A stretch of DNA of 37,943 nucleotides from positions 1 to 37,943 of the forward strand of contig JALTFO010000306.1 of NCBI GenBank assembly GCA_027007005.1, written 5' to 3'. Of this stretch, positions 24,804 through 33,863 are shown one piece after another. The translations under genes were made by a program, and so were the position numbers. The notes beneath the pieces were generated by a model, which saw only the letters and a list, made by a program, of their open reading frames with translations, had not been told where the DNA came from and ran no database searches. How positions within the stretch are numbered: position 1 is the stretch's first letter; every line of letters begins with the position of its first letter. The DNA is from Candidatus Bipolaricaulota bacterium (GTDB taxonomy: Bacteria; Bipolaricaulota; Bipolaricaulia; UBA7950; UBA9294).

Positions 24804-25790
24804 TCAGCCCAGTCCTGCTAGCTCCCGTACCTTGGCGATGTTCTCCCGCGCGATTGCACGGGCACGCTCTGCGCCTTGTTCGAGAATCTCTTCAACCTTG
24901 CCCGATGCCGCAAGCTCTGCCCTGCGAGCCTGAATCGGCCGCAGGACCGACATTAGGTTCTCAAAGACGGCATCCTTCAAGCGCGAGTACATCAGCTTCC
25001 CGGCGGTAAATTCCGCCTTCAACTCGGACACGATCGAGCTGTCTCCGTTCACTTCAGCCGACAGCTCCAGAATCTCAAACAGGGTCGCCACGCCAGGCGA
25101 CATCTCCTCCCCGGCGGTGAGGCCCGTGTCGGTCACCGCGGAACGGATCTTCTTGTGGATTGACTTTTCGTCCTCCATCACTCCGATGTAGTGGGCCTCG
25201 CCCGCACTCTTGCTCATTTTGATTGTCGGGTCAGCAAGGGACATGATGCGCGCACCCTTACCCACGATCGGTTCCGGTTCCGGGAAGAATTCTCCAAAGC
25301 GTGAGTTGAACCGCCGTGCGATGCGCCGTGACAGTTCCAGGTGCTGAACTTGATCCTCTCCGACCGGTACGCCCTGAGCGCGATAGAGGAGGATGTCGGC
25401 CGCTTGCAAAATCGGGTAGGTAAACAGCCCGGCGGAGATGAATTTCCTGCCGGCGGATTTATCCTTGAACTGGGTCATACGGGTGAGGTCTCCGTAGGAG
25501 GTGACGCATCCGAGAATCCATGCTAGTTCAGTGTGCTCGGGTACGGCCGATTGAATGAACAGGATCGAACGCTCTGGATCGATCCCGCATGCGATCAGAT
25601 CTAGGGCCATGTTGCGTGATGCCTCGCGCAGCGCTTTTGGATCGACCTCAACCGTGATTGCATGATAATCGACCACGCAGTAGATGCAGTCATTCTCCTT
25701 CTGAAGTGCAACCCAATTACGAAGAGCGCCGAAGTAGTTGCCGATATGCGGTGTCCCCGTTGGTTGGATCCCCGAAAAGATTCTTGTCAC
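24804..25790 (-). CDS. trpS: tryptophanyl-tRNA synthetase
   Basis: This 328-residue class I synthetase charges tRNA-Trp. The HIGH-type motif is in FSGIQPTGTPHIGNYFGAL, GxDQ-type recognition in GVPVGEDQVQHLEL, and KMSKS in IKMSKSAGEA. I choose GTG 25790 (GGAGGT seven bases upstream), which gives the usual VTRIFSG start. A second in-frame start, ATG 25841, has its own SD (GAGGAG), so a form 17 residues longer is possible. The track's start at 25895 overlaps the predicted promoter and is unlikely. No T-box leader is visible. Confidence 0.95.
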   Translation of the reverse strand: MTRIFSGIQPTGTPHIGNYFGALRNWVALQKENDCIYCVVDYHAITVEVDPKALREASRNMALDLIACGIDPERSILFIQSAVPEHTELAWILGCVTSYGDLTRMTQFKDKSAGRKFISAGLFTYPILQAADILLYRAQGVPVGEDQVQHLELSRRIARRFNSRFGEFFPEPEPIVGKGARIMSLADPTIKMSKSAGEAHYIGVMEDEKSIHKKIRSAVTDTGLTAGEEMSPGVATLFEILELSAEVNGDSSIVSELKAEFTAGKLMYSRLKDAVFENLMSVLRPIQARRAELAASGKVEEILEQGAERARAIARENIAKVRELAGLG

Positions 25791-25865
25791 AGTCTTTACC
25801 TCCGTAATTGGTCGGATAAGAAGCGAGCACCGTAGCTTCATCCGGTACTCCTCTGTTGCGCTTTT

Positions 25866-25895
25866 AGTATAACGGTGCCTCTTTGCCGACTGCAA
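25866..25895 (-). promoter_or_regulatory. candidate trpS promoter
   Basis: On the minus strand TTGCAG and TATACT (five of six to consensus) are 18 bp apart, placing the start near 25859 and a leader of about 70 nt before GTG 25790. It lies back-to-back with the plus-strand promoter at 25907. Confidence 0.4.
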
Positions 25896-25906
25896 GAATG
25901 TCGTCC

Positions 25907-25936
25907 TTGATCGATTCGCACTCTCTGAGGTATCAT
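25907..25936 (+). promoter_or_regulatory. candidate promoter of the glmU-prs-rplY-pth operon
   Basis: TTGATC and TATCAT (five of six to consensus) are 18 bp apart. The predicted start near 25943 leaves a leader of about 205 nt before the ATG at 26148, long for this window. Confidence 0.35.
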
Positions 25937-25993
25937 ACGTGTGGGTGCTCGATGACAGATAATCCTGAGGTAATTAGCCCAGCCGCTCCAGGT

Positions 25994-26017
25994 CCAACCC
26001 GAGTGAAAACGGGTTGG
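25994..26017 (+). promoter_or_regulatory. leader hairpin upstream of the glmU-domain operon
   Basis: A perfect 8-bp stem CCAACCCG/CGGGTTGG encloses the loop AGTGAAAA inside the predicted leader. A T6 run follows only 26 bp later, so this is not a textbook terminator. No known riboswitch consensus is recognised. The rest of the 357-bp gap 25791-26147 holds the two divergent promoters and no ORF I can support. Confidence 0.4.
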
Positions 26018-26147
26018 CATGAGAGCGAACAGCACAATTGTAGTTTTTTCGTTTACCATCCAAATTTTGATTCTCCCCCCTTAAGTCTCCCTTCAAGCGT
26101 TGGAACGTTACCTGATTGTTCAGAAGAAGTCTTTTCACGGAGGTAAA

Positions 26148-26843
26148 ATGCACTCGCAGACTGATCCCATGTTCGCCGATCGATCACAGAGCCTACAGAA
26201 GGTGAGGAAGTTGGTGGAAGCAGGGGTGAGGATCATCGACCCGGAGCGCACTTACATTGAGCCCAAAGTGCAAGTTGCTCGCGGCACGGAGATCCTCCCC
26301 GGCACGCACCTGCGCGGAGATACAGTAGTTGGCGCGCGTTGTACGATCGGGCCAGACTGCTACATCGAAGACTCTACCATCGAGGACGACTGCCGCGTGC
26401 GCTATTCGGTCCTCGAAGGGGCACGGGTGCGTAGCAAGACGACCATAGGGCCGTATGCACACTTGCGGCCAGGGGCGGATGTTGGGCCCAAAGTGCGCAT
26501 CGGAAACTTCGTCGAGGTGAAGGCTTCCCGCGTACGGCGTGGAGCGAAGGCGGGACACTTGACCTACCTTGGTGATGCCGACGTGGGGGAGGAAACAAAC
26601 ATCGGCGCGGGGACGATCACCTGTAACTACGATGGCAAGGAGAAGCACAAGACGGTGATCGGCAAACGAGCCTTCATCGGCAGCAACGCAGCTTTGGTCG
26701 CTCCCGTAGCGATCGGTGACGGCGCGCTCATCGGTGCGGGCTCGACAATAACAGAGGACGTTCCGGACGGAGACCTGGCGCTGGGGCGTGCGCGTCAGGT
26801 GAACAAGGAGAGAAAGGATCAACAGGAGGAAGAAGCCCAATGA
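26148..26843 (+). CDS. stand-alone GlmU-type acetyltransferase domain (left-handed beta helix)
   Basis: This 231-residue protein equals the C-terminal half of GlmU, which acetylates glucosamine-1-phosphate to GlcNAc-1-phosphate. Hexapeptide repeats form the beta helix; active-site blocks are [58 protein letters not shown] and [12 protein letters not shown]. The N-terminal uridylyltransferase domain is absent: ACGGAGGT lies just before the ATG and upstream sequence is noncoding. UDP-GlcNAc synthesis would need a separate nucleotidyltransferase. The order acetyltransferase-prs-rplY-pth copies the classical glmU-prs-ctc-pth cluster. It overlaps prs by four bases (ATGA). Confidence 0.9.
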   Translation: MHSQTDPMFADRSQSLQKVRKLVEAGVRIIDPERTYIEPKVQVARGTEILPGTHLRGDTVVGARCTIGPDCYIEDSTIEDDCRVRYSVLEGARVRSKTTIGPYAHLRPGADVGPKVRIGNFVEVKASRVRRGAKAGHLTYLGDADVGEETNIGAGTITCNYDGKEKHKTVIGKRAFIGSNAALVAPVAIGDGALIGAGSTITEDVPDGDLALGRARQVNKERKDQQEEEAQ

Positions 26844-27796
26844 TTGGAAGGGAGCTGAAACTGCTGTGTGGAAACGCAAATCACCCACTGGCTAATGAGA
26901 TCTCCTATGCTCTGGGAATCGACCTATGTGACGCTGCGGTCGGTCGCTTCAGCGACGGGGAGATTCGTGTACGAATCCGGGAAACGGTGCGCGGGGCGGA
27001 CGTGTACGTCATCCAGCCGACCTGCCCACCGGTCAATGACCACCTGATGGAGCTGCTGATCATGATTGACGCTCTTAGGCGCGCGTCGGCACGCAAAGTG
27101 ATCGCCGTAATCCCTTACTACGGTTATGCGCGTCAGGATCGTAAACACACTGGTCGCGTCCCGATCACTGCTCGCTTAGTGGCGAACCTACTGGAGACGG
27201 CCGGTGCAGATCGTATCCTTACCATGGATCTCCACGTCGGTCAGATTCAGGGGTTCTTCAACATCCCGGTGGACAATCTACAGGCCGACCCGATCTTCGC
27301 CAGCTACTACAAGAAACACGATGCTGATGGGGATAAGACAATCATCGTCTCTCCGGACGCAGGAGGAGCGGTGCGCGCTCGCCTTCTCGCCGAACGTCTT
27401 GATCTGCCGATCGCTGTACTCGAAAAACGAAGATCCGCAGATGGATCGCAGGTACAGGTGGTAAACGTCATCGGTGATGTCTCCGGGAAGAGGGCAATCC
27501 TCGTCGATGATATTGTATCTTCAGGATCTACTCTTGTCCTTGCAGCAAACGCCCTTCTCGAACACGGCGCAACGGAGGTGCATGCCTATTGCACACACGG
27601 AGTATTTTCGGGGAACGCACTAGAGGTGTTGGCTGAGTCGCCCTTGAAAAAGGTGGTCGTTACCAATACCATCTTCCAGGAACAGGCGGAGAAGAGTGAT
27701 ATTGTCGAGTACATCCCCGTGGGAGAACATCTGGCGAAGACCATTCGCCGGATCTTTGAGAACAAGTCGGTAAGCCACCTTTTCCCACATTACTAG
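26840..27796 (+). CDS. prs: ribose-phosphate pyrophosphokinase
   Basis: This 318-residue enzyme makes PRPP from ribose-5-phosphate and ATP. It has [20 protein letters not shown] near the N-terminus, the ATP-binding flexible loop region [20 protein letters not shown], the signature [18 protein letters not shown], and the PRPP-binding loop [17 protein letters not shown]. Length is standard. It is translationally coupled to the acetyltransferase gene by ATGA and is followed 19 bp later by rplY. Confidence 0.97.
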   Translation: MIGRELKLLCGNANHPLANEISYALGIDLCDAAVGRFSDGEIRVRIRETVRGADVYVIQPTCPPVNDHLMELLIMIDALRRASARKVIAVIPYYGYARQDRKHTGRVPITARLVANLLETAGADRILTMDLHVGQIQGFFNIPVDNLQADPIFASYYKKHDADGDKTIIVSPDAGGAVRARLLAERLDLPIAVLEKRRSADGSQVQVVNVIGDVSGKRAILVDDIVSSGSTLVLAANALLEHGATEVHAYCTHGVFSGNALEVLAESPLKKVVVTNTIFQEQAEKSDIVEYIPVGEHLAKTIRRIFENKSVSHLFPHY

Positions 27797-27815
27797 AAGA
27801 ACTGTAGGAGTGGAA

Positions 27816-28472
27816 ATGTCTGTAACAGTGAACACTAAGTTGCGCCCGGCAGGAAAGGCAAATGCCCTACGTCGCGAGGGGCTCATACCAGCGATAGTAT
27901 ACGGCCCGAGCATGGAGAACATACCCCTTGTCATAGAACGACGTGAGCTGCACGGACTCTTTTCCCATATTACACGCAGTTCGCTCATTGAGCTGTCGAT
28001 CAGTGATGATGAACAGGCAGAAACAATTGACGTCTTTCTGAAGAGAGTGCAGTACAATTCTATCACCGACGAGCCGATCCATGTCGATTTCTATCATCCG
28101 GATCCCAACACCCCGCTCAAGCTGCATGTACCAATCAAGGTCGTCGGCAGAGCTCCCGGACAAGACGCGGGCGGATTCCTAAATGTCCTCTTCGATACAG
28201 TGCGCGTGCACGGACTTTCCAAGGACATTCCACACTTGATCACTCTCGATATAAGCGAGCTTGAGATGGGCGAAGGTATTCGTGTGCGCGATGTTGACTT
28301 TGGCGGAGTTACTCCTCTCCTTTCGCCGGAGCGGTCATTGGTAACGATTGTATCGCCGCGTGGTATGGAGGAGCTTGAAGAGGAGGAGGAAGCAGAAGCA
28401 ATGTTGGAGACTGCGGCAGCGGAAGAGGGTGCACCCGCTGAGGGAGAAGAAGGCGAGAGTAAAGAGGAATGA
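27816..28472 (+). CDS. rplY: ribosomal protein L25, long CTC type
   Basis: This 218-residue 5S-rRNA-binding protein has the L25 domain in residues 1-90 (GKANALRREGLIPAIVYGPS, VQYNSITDEPIHVDFYHPD) and the C-terminal TL5/CTC domain (VPIKVVGRAPGQDAGGFLNV, then ITLDISELEMGEGIRVRDV), ending in a Glu-rich tail. I use ATG 27816, with AGGAG five bases upstream, rather than the track's GTG two codons earlier. It is placed between prs and pth as in many bacteria. Confidence 0.95.
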   Translation: MSVTVNTKLRPAGKANALRREGLIPAIVYGPSMENIPLVIERRELHGLFSHITRSSLIELSISDDEQAETIDVFLKRVQYNSITDEPIHVDFYHPDPNTPLKLHVPIKVVGRAPGQDAGGFLNVLFDTVRVHGLSKDIPHLITLDISELEMGEGIRVRDVDFGGVTPLLSPERSLVTIVSPRGMEELEEEEEAEAMLETAAAEEGAPAEGEEGESKEE

Positions 28473-29048
28473 TTGAAGGCCGTCTTCGGGCTAGGAAACC
28501 CAGGGCTTGAATACGGGCTCAGCCGACACAACGTCGGATTTGATGTCATCGACCTCTATCGCAAGCGGCATGTTCCGCGACTGAAAGCGCGTTTGATCGA
28601 TTCGGCTCTTGTTTACAAGAGCCGCGATCTTTTTCTTGTCAAGCCGATGACGTACATGAACGCAAGCGGCGAGGCGGTAAAAAGAGTCATCGATCGCTTC
28701 AGGATAGCACACCTCGATGTGCTCGTTGTCTACGATGATCTCGACATTCCCTTGGGTGAGATGAAGATCCTCGCAGCAGGTGGTCCCGGATCGCACAAGG
28801 GGATGATCTCCATCATCTCGGCCCTTGGGTGCGAAGATATCCCGAGGTTGCGGGTCGGGATCGGGCTCGACAAGAGGCCTGCCGATCAGGTAGATTACGT
28901 TCTTGGCAAGTTTAGCGATACGGAATGGGAGAAAATCTATCCCGTCCTCGAGCGCAGCGTAGAAGCTATCGCTACATTTCGAACAGAAGACATAAACACT
29001 GTCATGACCCGTTTCAACAGGCGTCGCCGGGTTGTGAACGATGACTAG
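28473..29048 (+). CDS. pth: peptidyl-tRNA hydrolase
   Basis: This 191-residue enzyme recycles peptidyl-tRNAs. Motifs are FGLGNPGLEYGLSRHNVGFD with the catalytic His in RHN, KPMTYMNASGEAV, VVYDDLDIPLGEMKI and AGGPGSHKGMISI. It starts at TTG 28473, immediately after the rplY stop, with GAGG inside the end of rplY. The clpC promoter overlaps its 3' end. Confidence 0.96.
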   Translation: MKAVFGLGNPGLEYGLSRHNVGFDVIDLYRKRHVPRLKARLIDSALVYKSRDLFLVKPMTYMNASGEAVKRVIDRFRIAHLDVLVVYDDLDIPLGEMKILAAGGPGSHKGMISIISALGCEDIPRLRVGIGLDKRPADQVDYVLGKFSDTEWEKIYPVLERSVEAIATFRTEDINTVMTRFNRRRRVVNDD

Positions 29049-29059
29049 AAAGCTATACT
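29032..29059 (+). promoter_or_regulatory. candidate clpC promoter
   Basis: TTGTGA inside the end of pth and TATACT (five of six to consensus) are 16 bp apart. Transcription would start near 29066, about 38 nt before the clpC ATG. No CtsR-type tandem heptanucleotide repeat or CIRCE element is visible. Confidence 0.42.
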
Positions 29060-29103
29060 CTGGCGTGTGATAAGAGTGTGTCTGATTCCAGGAGGAACCG
29101 ACG

Positions 29104-31527
29104 ATGTACGACCGATTCTCGCGTGAATCGATGGAGATAATTGCCTTCTCGCAGGAGGAGGCCGAGGAATGGCGCCACAGCTATGTGGGGACGGAGCACC
29201 TCCTTCTCGCCTTCCTAAGGACGAAGGGGAGCAACGTGTTTCGCTTCCTTACCACGCACGGCGTGACCTACGAAAAGGTCTCCGAGCTGCTGGAATCGGA
29301 GAAGGGACGGGGAAAGGTGCGCCTGTCTGCCGATGACCTGGAACCGACGCCACGCCTGAAGCGCGTGATGAAGATCAGCTTCGAGGAGGCTCGGCGGGCT
29401 GGACTCAACACCATCCGTCCCGAGCACCTACTGATGGGGATGCTGCGCGAAAGCGAGGGGACCGGTGCGGCGATCCTCCTTCATTTGGGGATCGATCTCA
29501 GTAAGACGCGCGCTTACTTCCTCCCTTCAGCTGGTGTGGGGATGGCGTTGAGGTCGACACGCCGCCCGCAGCAGCAGCGCAAGAGTGATCTCTCCGACTT
29601 CGGGCGTAACCTGATCGAAGAGGCTGAGGCCGGGCGGCTCGACCCAGTGATCGGGCGCGACGAAGAGATGGAGCGGATCATCCAGATACTTACCCGGCGC
29701 AAGAAGAACAACCCGGCGCTAATCGGGGAGTCCGGTGTGGGAAAGACGGCAATCGTTGAGGGCCTGGCCCAGAAGATTGTAACCGGGGACGTCCCGAGCC
29801 TTCTGCGTTCGAAGGAGATCATCGAGCTCGACATGGCGTCAATTGTCGCTGGAACGAAGTACCGCGGCGAGTTCGAACAGCGCCTGAAAACCTTGATCAA
29901 CCAGGTGATGGAATCAGACGACATCATCCTGTTTATCGACGAACTGCAAACCGTTGTCGGCGCTGGTGGAGCCGAGGGGGCGATCGATGCTTCCTCGATC
30001 CTCAAGCCACCACTTGCTACTGGAGCTATCCAATGTATTGGTACGGCCACGCTCGACGAGTACCGCAAGTCTGTGGAGAAGGACCCCGCGCTGAAGCGCC
30101 GCTTCAAGACGATCCTCGTTGAGGAGCCGTCCGTGGAAGAGACGGTAAAGATCATGAAGGGACTGCGCCCACATTATGAGCGGCACCACGGCGTGAAGAT
30201 CACCGATGAAGCCCTATATCAGGCGGCTCGCCTCTCCGATCGCTACGTCACCGACCAGTTCCTTCCAGATAAGGCGATCGATCTGATCGATGAGACCGCG
30301 GCGCGGATCAAGCTCCAGAGCTCACTGCTGCCGGACGATGTGCGCGAGTTGATGAGCGATATGGAAGACCTAGACGAGCAGGAGCATGCAGCCGTCGCCG
30401 CGCAGGACTACGAGACTGCTGCGCGGCTGCGCGATCGTAAGGCCGAACTGGAAGAAGAGATTGAGGACATTACCGGTAATTCGCACCCTGCAAGTGAGCT
30501 GCAGGCAACCGGCAAGGACGTAGCACAGGTGGTCTCCATGTGGACAGGAATACCCATTGGGCACGTTCAGGAAGAAGAGACGACGCGCCTGGTAAACATG
30601 GAGGACAAGATCCACGGCCGCCTCATCGGGCAACATGACGCCGTGCAGGCGATCTCCCGTTCGATCAGGCGAGCCTACGCTGGCGTGAAGAACCCACGTC
30701 GTCCTGTTGGTGTATTCATGTTCCTTGGGCCAACCGGAGTGGGGAAGACCGAGCTCTCGAAGACCCTGGCCGAATTCCTGTTCGGCGATGAAGACGCGCT
30801 GATTCGCGTTGACATGTCCGAGTACATGGAGCGTTTCTCCGTCTCCCGTCTGACCGGTGCACCTCCGGGGTACGTCGGCTACGAGGAGGCTGGCGAACTG
30901 ACTGAGAAGGTGAGGCACCGACCGTACTCCGTAATCCTCTTCGATGAGATCGAGAAGGCACACCGTGATGTGTTCAACATCCTCTTGCAAGTGATGGAGG
31001 ATGGAATCCTGACTGATTCGCAGGGGCGGCGCGTCGATTTCCGCAATGCTGTTCTCATCATGACTTCAAACGTGGGAAGTGAATTAATTACCGACCGTGG
31101 TACGCTCGGCTTCAGCAACGATGAAATCGACTCCGAAGAGTCGTACAAGGAGATGAAAGATCGCGTGATCGGCGAGGTGCGCAAGGTCTTCCGGCCAGAG
31201 TTCTTAAACCGGCTCGACGATGTTATCGTCTTCCATCAGCTGACACGCGAGCAGGTGCTGGAGATCGCTAACCTGATGCTCAACGAGCTGAAGGCACGTT
31301 TGGTCGAAGAGCACGGGATTACGCTCACCCTCGATGAATCGGCGAATGAACTGCTGATCGAGCAGGGATACGACTCCAAGTACGGCGCGCGACCAATGCG
31401 TCGGGCGATCGAACGACTGATGGAGAACCCAATATCCGAGCTGATCCTCAACCGGTCCTTCGAACACGGGTCGACAATCGTTGCCTCGGCGGACGGCGAG
31501 GAGATGCGCTTCACCCGGAGCAAGTAA
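29104..31527 (+). CDS. clpC: ATP-dependent Clp protease ATP-binding subunit ClpC
   Basis: This 807-residue AAA+ unfoldase delivers substrates to ClpP. It has two Clp N-repeats (residues 1-145), a first AAA module with Walker A GESGVGKT near 209 and Walker B IILFIDELQTVVGAGG, and a UVR motif in the linker (DYETAARLRDRKAELEEEIE, about 425-450) that distinguishes ClpC from ClpA and ClpB. The second AAA module has GPTGVGKTELSKTLAEFLFG near 542 and a C-terminal D2-small domain. The SD is AGGAGG. radA starts one base after its stop. No ClpP gene is in the window. Confidence 0.96.
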   Translation: MYDRFSRESMEIIAFSQEEAEEWRHSYVGTEHLLLAFLRTKGSNVFRFLTTHGVTYEKVSELLESEKGRGKVRLSADDLEPTPRLKRVMKISFEEARRAGLNTIRPEHLLMGMLRESEGTGAAILLHLGIDLSKTRAYFLPSAGVGMALRSTRRPQQQRKSDLSDFGRNLIEEAEAGRLDPVIGRDEEMERIIQILTRRKKNNPALIGESGVGKTAIVEGLAQKIVTGDVPSLLRSKEIIELDMASIVAGTKYRGEFEQRLKTLINQVMESDDIILFIDELQTVVGAGGAEGAIDASSILKPPLATGAIQCIGTATLDEYRKSVEKDPALKRRFKTILVEEPSVEETVKIMKGLRPHYERHHGVKITDEALYQAARLSDRYVTDQFLPDKAIDLIDETAARIKLQSSLLPDDVRELMSDMEDLDEQEHAAVAAQDYETAARLRDRKAELEEEIEDITGNSHPASELQATGKDVAQVVSMWTGIPIGHVQEEETTRLVNMEDKIHGRLIGQHDAVQAISRSIRRAYAGVKNPRRPVGVFMFLGPTGVGKTELSKTLAEFLFGDEDALIRVDMSEYMERFSVSRLTGAPPGYVGYEEAGELTEKVRHRPYSVILFDEIEKAHRDVFNILLQVMEDGILTDSQGRRVDFRNAVLIMTSNVGSELITDRGTLGFSNDEIDSEESYKEMKDRVIGEVRKVFRPEFLNRLDDVIVFHQLTREQVLEIANLMLNELKARLVEEHGITLTLDESANELLIEQGYDSKYGARPMRRAIERLMENPISELILNRSFEHGSTIVASADGEEMRFTRSK

Positions 31528-31528
31528 C

Positions 31529-32866
31529 ATGGCCTACCGCTGTAGTCACTGCGGCTACCAGTCGGTAAAGTGGTTCGGACGCTGCCCAAATTGCGGCGAG
31601 TGGGACACGTTAGTCGCCGACGATGAAGAGAAGACGGAGGACCGATCTTGGATCGGAGACAAAGTCCTCCCGATCAGTCGCATCGACCTCGGTGATGTCA
31701 AGCGGCTGGAATGTGGGATCGGCGAGGTCGACCGTCTACTCGGCGGTGGCCTCGTTCCCGGAGGAGTGATCCTATTCGGAGGCGAGCCCGGGATTGGAAA
31801 GTCAACTCTGCTCTTGCAGATTGCACAGGGTTTCGCCGAGCGATACGGCCAAGTCCTCTACGTCTCTGGTGAAGAGTCCGCTGCCCAGATCAAGCTGCGC
31901 GCAAGCAGGCTTAATGTGTCGAGCGATGAGCTATACGTCCTCTCCGAGCAGAGCATGCACCGCATCATCGCGGCGGTGGAGAAGATCAACCCTAGCCTAC
32001 TGATCATCGACTCCATCCAGACCACCCTGTCTGAGGACGTGCCAGGCGAAGCGGGGAGCGTTCGCCAGATGCGCGAGTCCAGCGCTGAACTTACCCGTCT
32101 CACCAAGGGGCGCAAGATGGCGACCTTCCTCGTGGGGCACATCACTAAGGGTGGAGGCTTCGCCGGGCCGAAAACGGTGGAGCACCTGGTCGACGTAGCC
32201 ATCTACCTCGAAGGAAACCGTGGGGAGGATGTACGGATCTTAAGGTCGGTGAAGAACCGCTTCGGGAGCACCGACGAGGTGGCTGTTTTCCAGATGCAGG
32301 CGAGTGGACTGCGAGCGATCACCGATCCATCCCGCTTCTTCCTTTCCGAACACCAGGACGATCCGCGACCAGGGACGGTGATCGTCCCCATCCTTGAAGG
32401 TACACGGCCAATACTCGTTGAACTGCAGGCGCTCGTCTCACCGACCGGAGGGTACGGTGTGCCACAGCGTCGTTGTAGCGGGCTCGACTACAATCGCATC
32501 CTCCTGCTGCTAGCGGTGATTGAGCGGCGGCTGGGGGTAAACACCTCTGGAGCGGATGTCTACCTCAGCCTCGCTGGGGGATTGGAGACACGCGAACGCG
32601 GGACCGATCTTGGAGTGACGGCGGCAGTCGTCTCTAGCCTGCGTAACAAGGCGCTCCCCAAGCGCACGGTGATCGTAGGAGAAGTAGGACTGACCGGCGA
32701 GATCCGCGGAGTGAAGAGGCTACGCGAGCGGATAAACGAAGCAGGGAAACTCGGGTACGAACGGATCATCGTCCCCAGCAAGGGAAGCCCAAAGACGCGA
32801 ACGAAGATAGAAGTGATAGCGGTGGAGACCATCGAAGCAGCGATGAACACACTTGGAGTAATCTAG
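31529..32866 (+). CDS. radA: DNA repair protein RadA
   Basis: This 445-residue RecA-like branch-migration helicase has an N-terminal C4 zinc finger (CSHCGYQSVKWFGRCPNCGE), Walker A GGEPGIGKSTLLLQIA, the RadA-specific KNRFGSTDEVAVF and a C-terminal Lon-like domain (SLAGGLETRERGTDLGVTAA). I start at ATG 31529 (MAYRCSHCGYQ, the family start); the track's 16 extra codons lie inside clpC. The clpC-radA neighbourhood is common in Firmicutes-like gene orders. Confidence 0.96.
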   Translation: MAYRCSHCGYQSVKWFGRCPNCGEWDTLVADDEEKTEDRSWIGDKVLPISRIDLGDVKRLECGIGEVDRLLGGGLVPGGVILFGGEPGIGKSTLLLQIAQGFAERYGQVLYVSGEESAAQIKLRASRLNVSSDELYVLSEQSMHRIIAAVEKINPSLLIIDSIQTTLSEDVPGEAGSVRQMRESSAELTRLTKGRKMATFLVGHITKGGGFAGPKTVEHLVDVAIYLEGNRGEDVRILRSVKNRFGSTDEVAVFQMQASGLRAITDPSRFFLSEHQDDPRPGTVIVPILEGTRPILVELQALVSPTGGYGVPQRRCSGLDYNRILLLLAVIERRLGVNTSGADVYLSLAGGLETRERGTDLGVTAAVVSSLRNKALPKRTVIVGEVGLTGEIRGVKRLRERINEAGKLGYERIIVPSKGSPKTRTKIEVIAVETIEAAMNTLGVI

Positions 32867-32949
32867 GGATTGAGTGATCGGATGATTGAATTACTGAGTG
32901 ATTTAGCAGCAAGATCACCCGATGATCCGATCTCTCAATGATTCGATAC
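32867..32949. repeat. degenerate AT-rich intergenic repeat, copy C
   Basis: The radA-phosphorylase gap is built from ATTGAGTGAT, GATTGAATTA and GAGTGATTTAG words, and carries the 22-nt stretch shared with copy B. Two arms GATCGGAT (32877-32884) and ATCCGATC (32925-32932) could pair over a 40-nt loop. Confidence 0.5.
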
Positions 32950-32965
32950 ACTTGGGGGAGGAACA

Positions 32966-33793
32966 ATGAACGATACACGGATGGAGAAGCTGAACAAAGC
33001 GACAGCAACGCTGAAGGACAAGCTGCCGGAGGTACCAGAGATCGCGCTTGTGCTCGGGTCCGGCCTGTCGCAGGCGTTCGGTATCCCCGGTGAAGGGGTA
33101 ACGATCCCCTGGAGCGAGATACCTGGGTTCCCATTGCCCACGGTCGCTGGACATGCTGGACAGTTCTGGGCTGGTGAGGTGAGCGGCAAACAGCTACTCT
33201 TGCAGCGCGGGCGTACGCACTACTATGAGGGTTACTCGATCGACGATGTCGTCTTTGCCACACGCCTGTTCGCCCTGTTGGGGATAAAGACCCTCATCGT
33301 CACCAACGCCTCTGGAGCGATCAACAAGGATTTCTCCGCGGGAGACCTTGTGTTGATCAGCGATCACATCAACATGCTGGGGACAAACCCGCTGCGTGGT
33401 CCAAACCTCGGCGATCTTGGGCCACGCTTTCCGGACATGTCCACTGCTTACTCGCCACGCCTGCGAAAACTGGCCAAGGAGGTAGCAGCATCTACTGGGA
33501 TCTCCCTCAAGGAAGGCGTATACCTGGCGACGCTCGGTCCCTCTTACGAATCTCCTGCAGAGATCAGGGCGTTCCGCGCGTTGGGAGCAGATCTTGTCGG
33601 CATGTCCACCGTCCCCGAAGTGATAGCTGCTCGCCATGCGGGAATCGAGGTGCTTGGAATATCCTGCGCCACGAATCTCGCCGCTGGCGTCGATCCCAAG
33701 GCAACTCTATCACACAAGGAAGTGATCGACACGACGAAGCGCGTAGGGGACGCGATGCGCCGGTTGATCACGGCGATCATCGGTCGTGTCTGA
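32966..33793 (+). CDS. punA: purine nucleoside phosphorylase (trimeric, PNP-I type)
   Basis: This 275-residue enzyme cleaves purine nucleosides with phosphate. Family blocks are IALVLGSGLSQAF with the phosphate-binding loop, PLPTVAGHAGQFWAGEV, LQRGRTHYYEGYSIDDVVFA, VTNASGAINKDFSAGDLVLI, DHINMLGTNPLRGPN, GPSYESPAEIRAFRALGADL with GMSTVPEVIAARH, and SCATNLAAGV. The order and length fit the trimeric guanosine/inosine enzymes. It has SD GGGGGAGG before the ATG. With the adenosine-specific kinase it suggests active purine salvage. Confidence 0.94.
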   Translation: MNDTRMEKLNKATATLKDKLPEVPEIALVLGSGLSQAFGIPGEGVTIPWSEIPGFPLPTVAGHAGQFWAGEVSGKQLLLQRGRTHYYEGYSIDDVVFATRLFALLGIKTLIVTNASGAINKDFSAGDLVLISDHINMLGTNPLRGPNLGDLGPRFPDMSTAYSPRLRKLAKEVAASTGISLKEGVYLATLGPSYESPAEIRAFRALGADLVGMSTVPEVIAARHAGIEVLGISCATNLAAGVDPKATLSHKEVIDTTKRVGDAMRRLITAIIGRV

Positions 33794-33822
33794 CATAGCG
33801 AAAAACCACATTGCAAGCGCCC

Positions 33823-33850
33823 TTGAATCCACTAAGACTGTCTGTATAAT
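33823..33850 (+). promoter_or_regulatory. gdhA promoter
   Basis: TTGAAT and a perfect TATAAT are 16 bp apart, the best -10 in the window. The predicted start near 33857 gives a leader of about 72 nt that contains the hairpin at 33864. Confidence 0.55.
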
Positions 33851-33863
33851 CTCGCCGCGTCGA

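Noticed and set aside
25791-26147. T-box leader for trpS
   Set aside because: No T-box sequence or specifier stem was found on the minus strand; the prominent hairpin lies upstream of the predicted trpS promoter.
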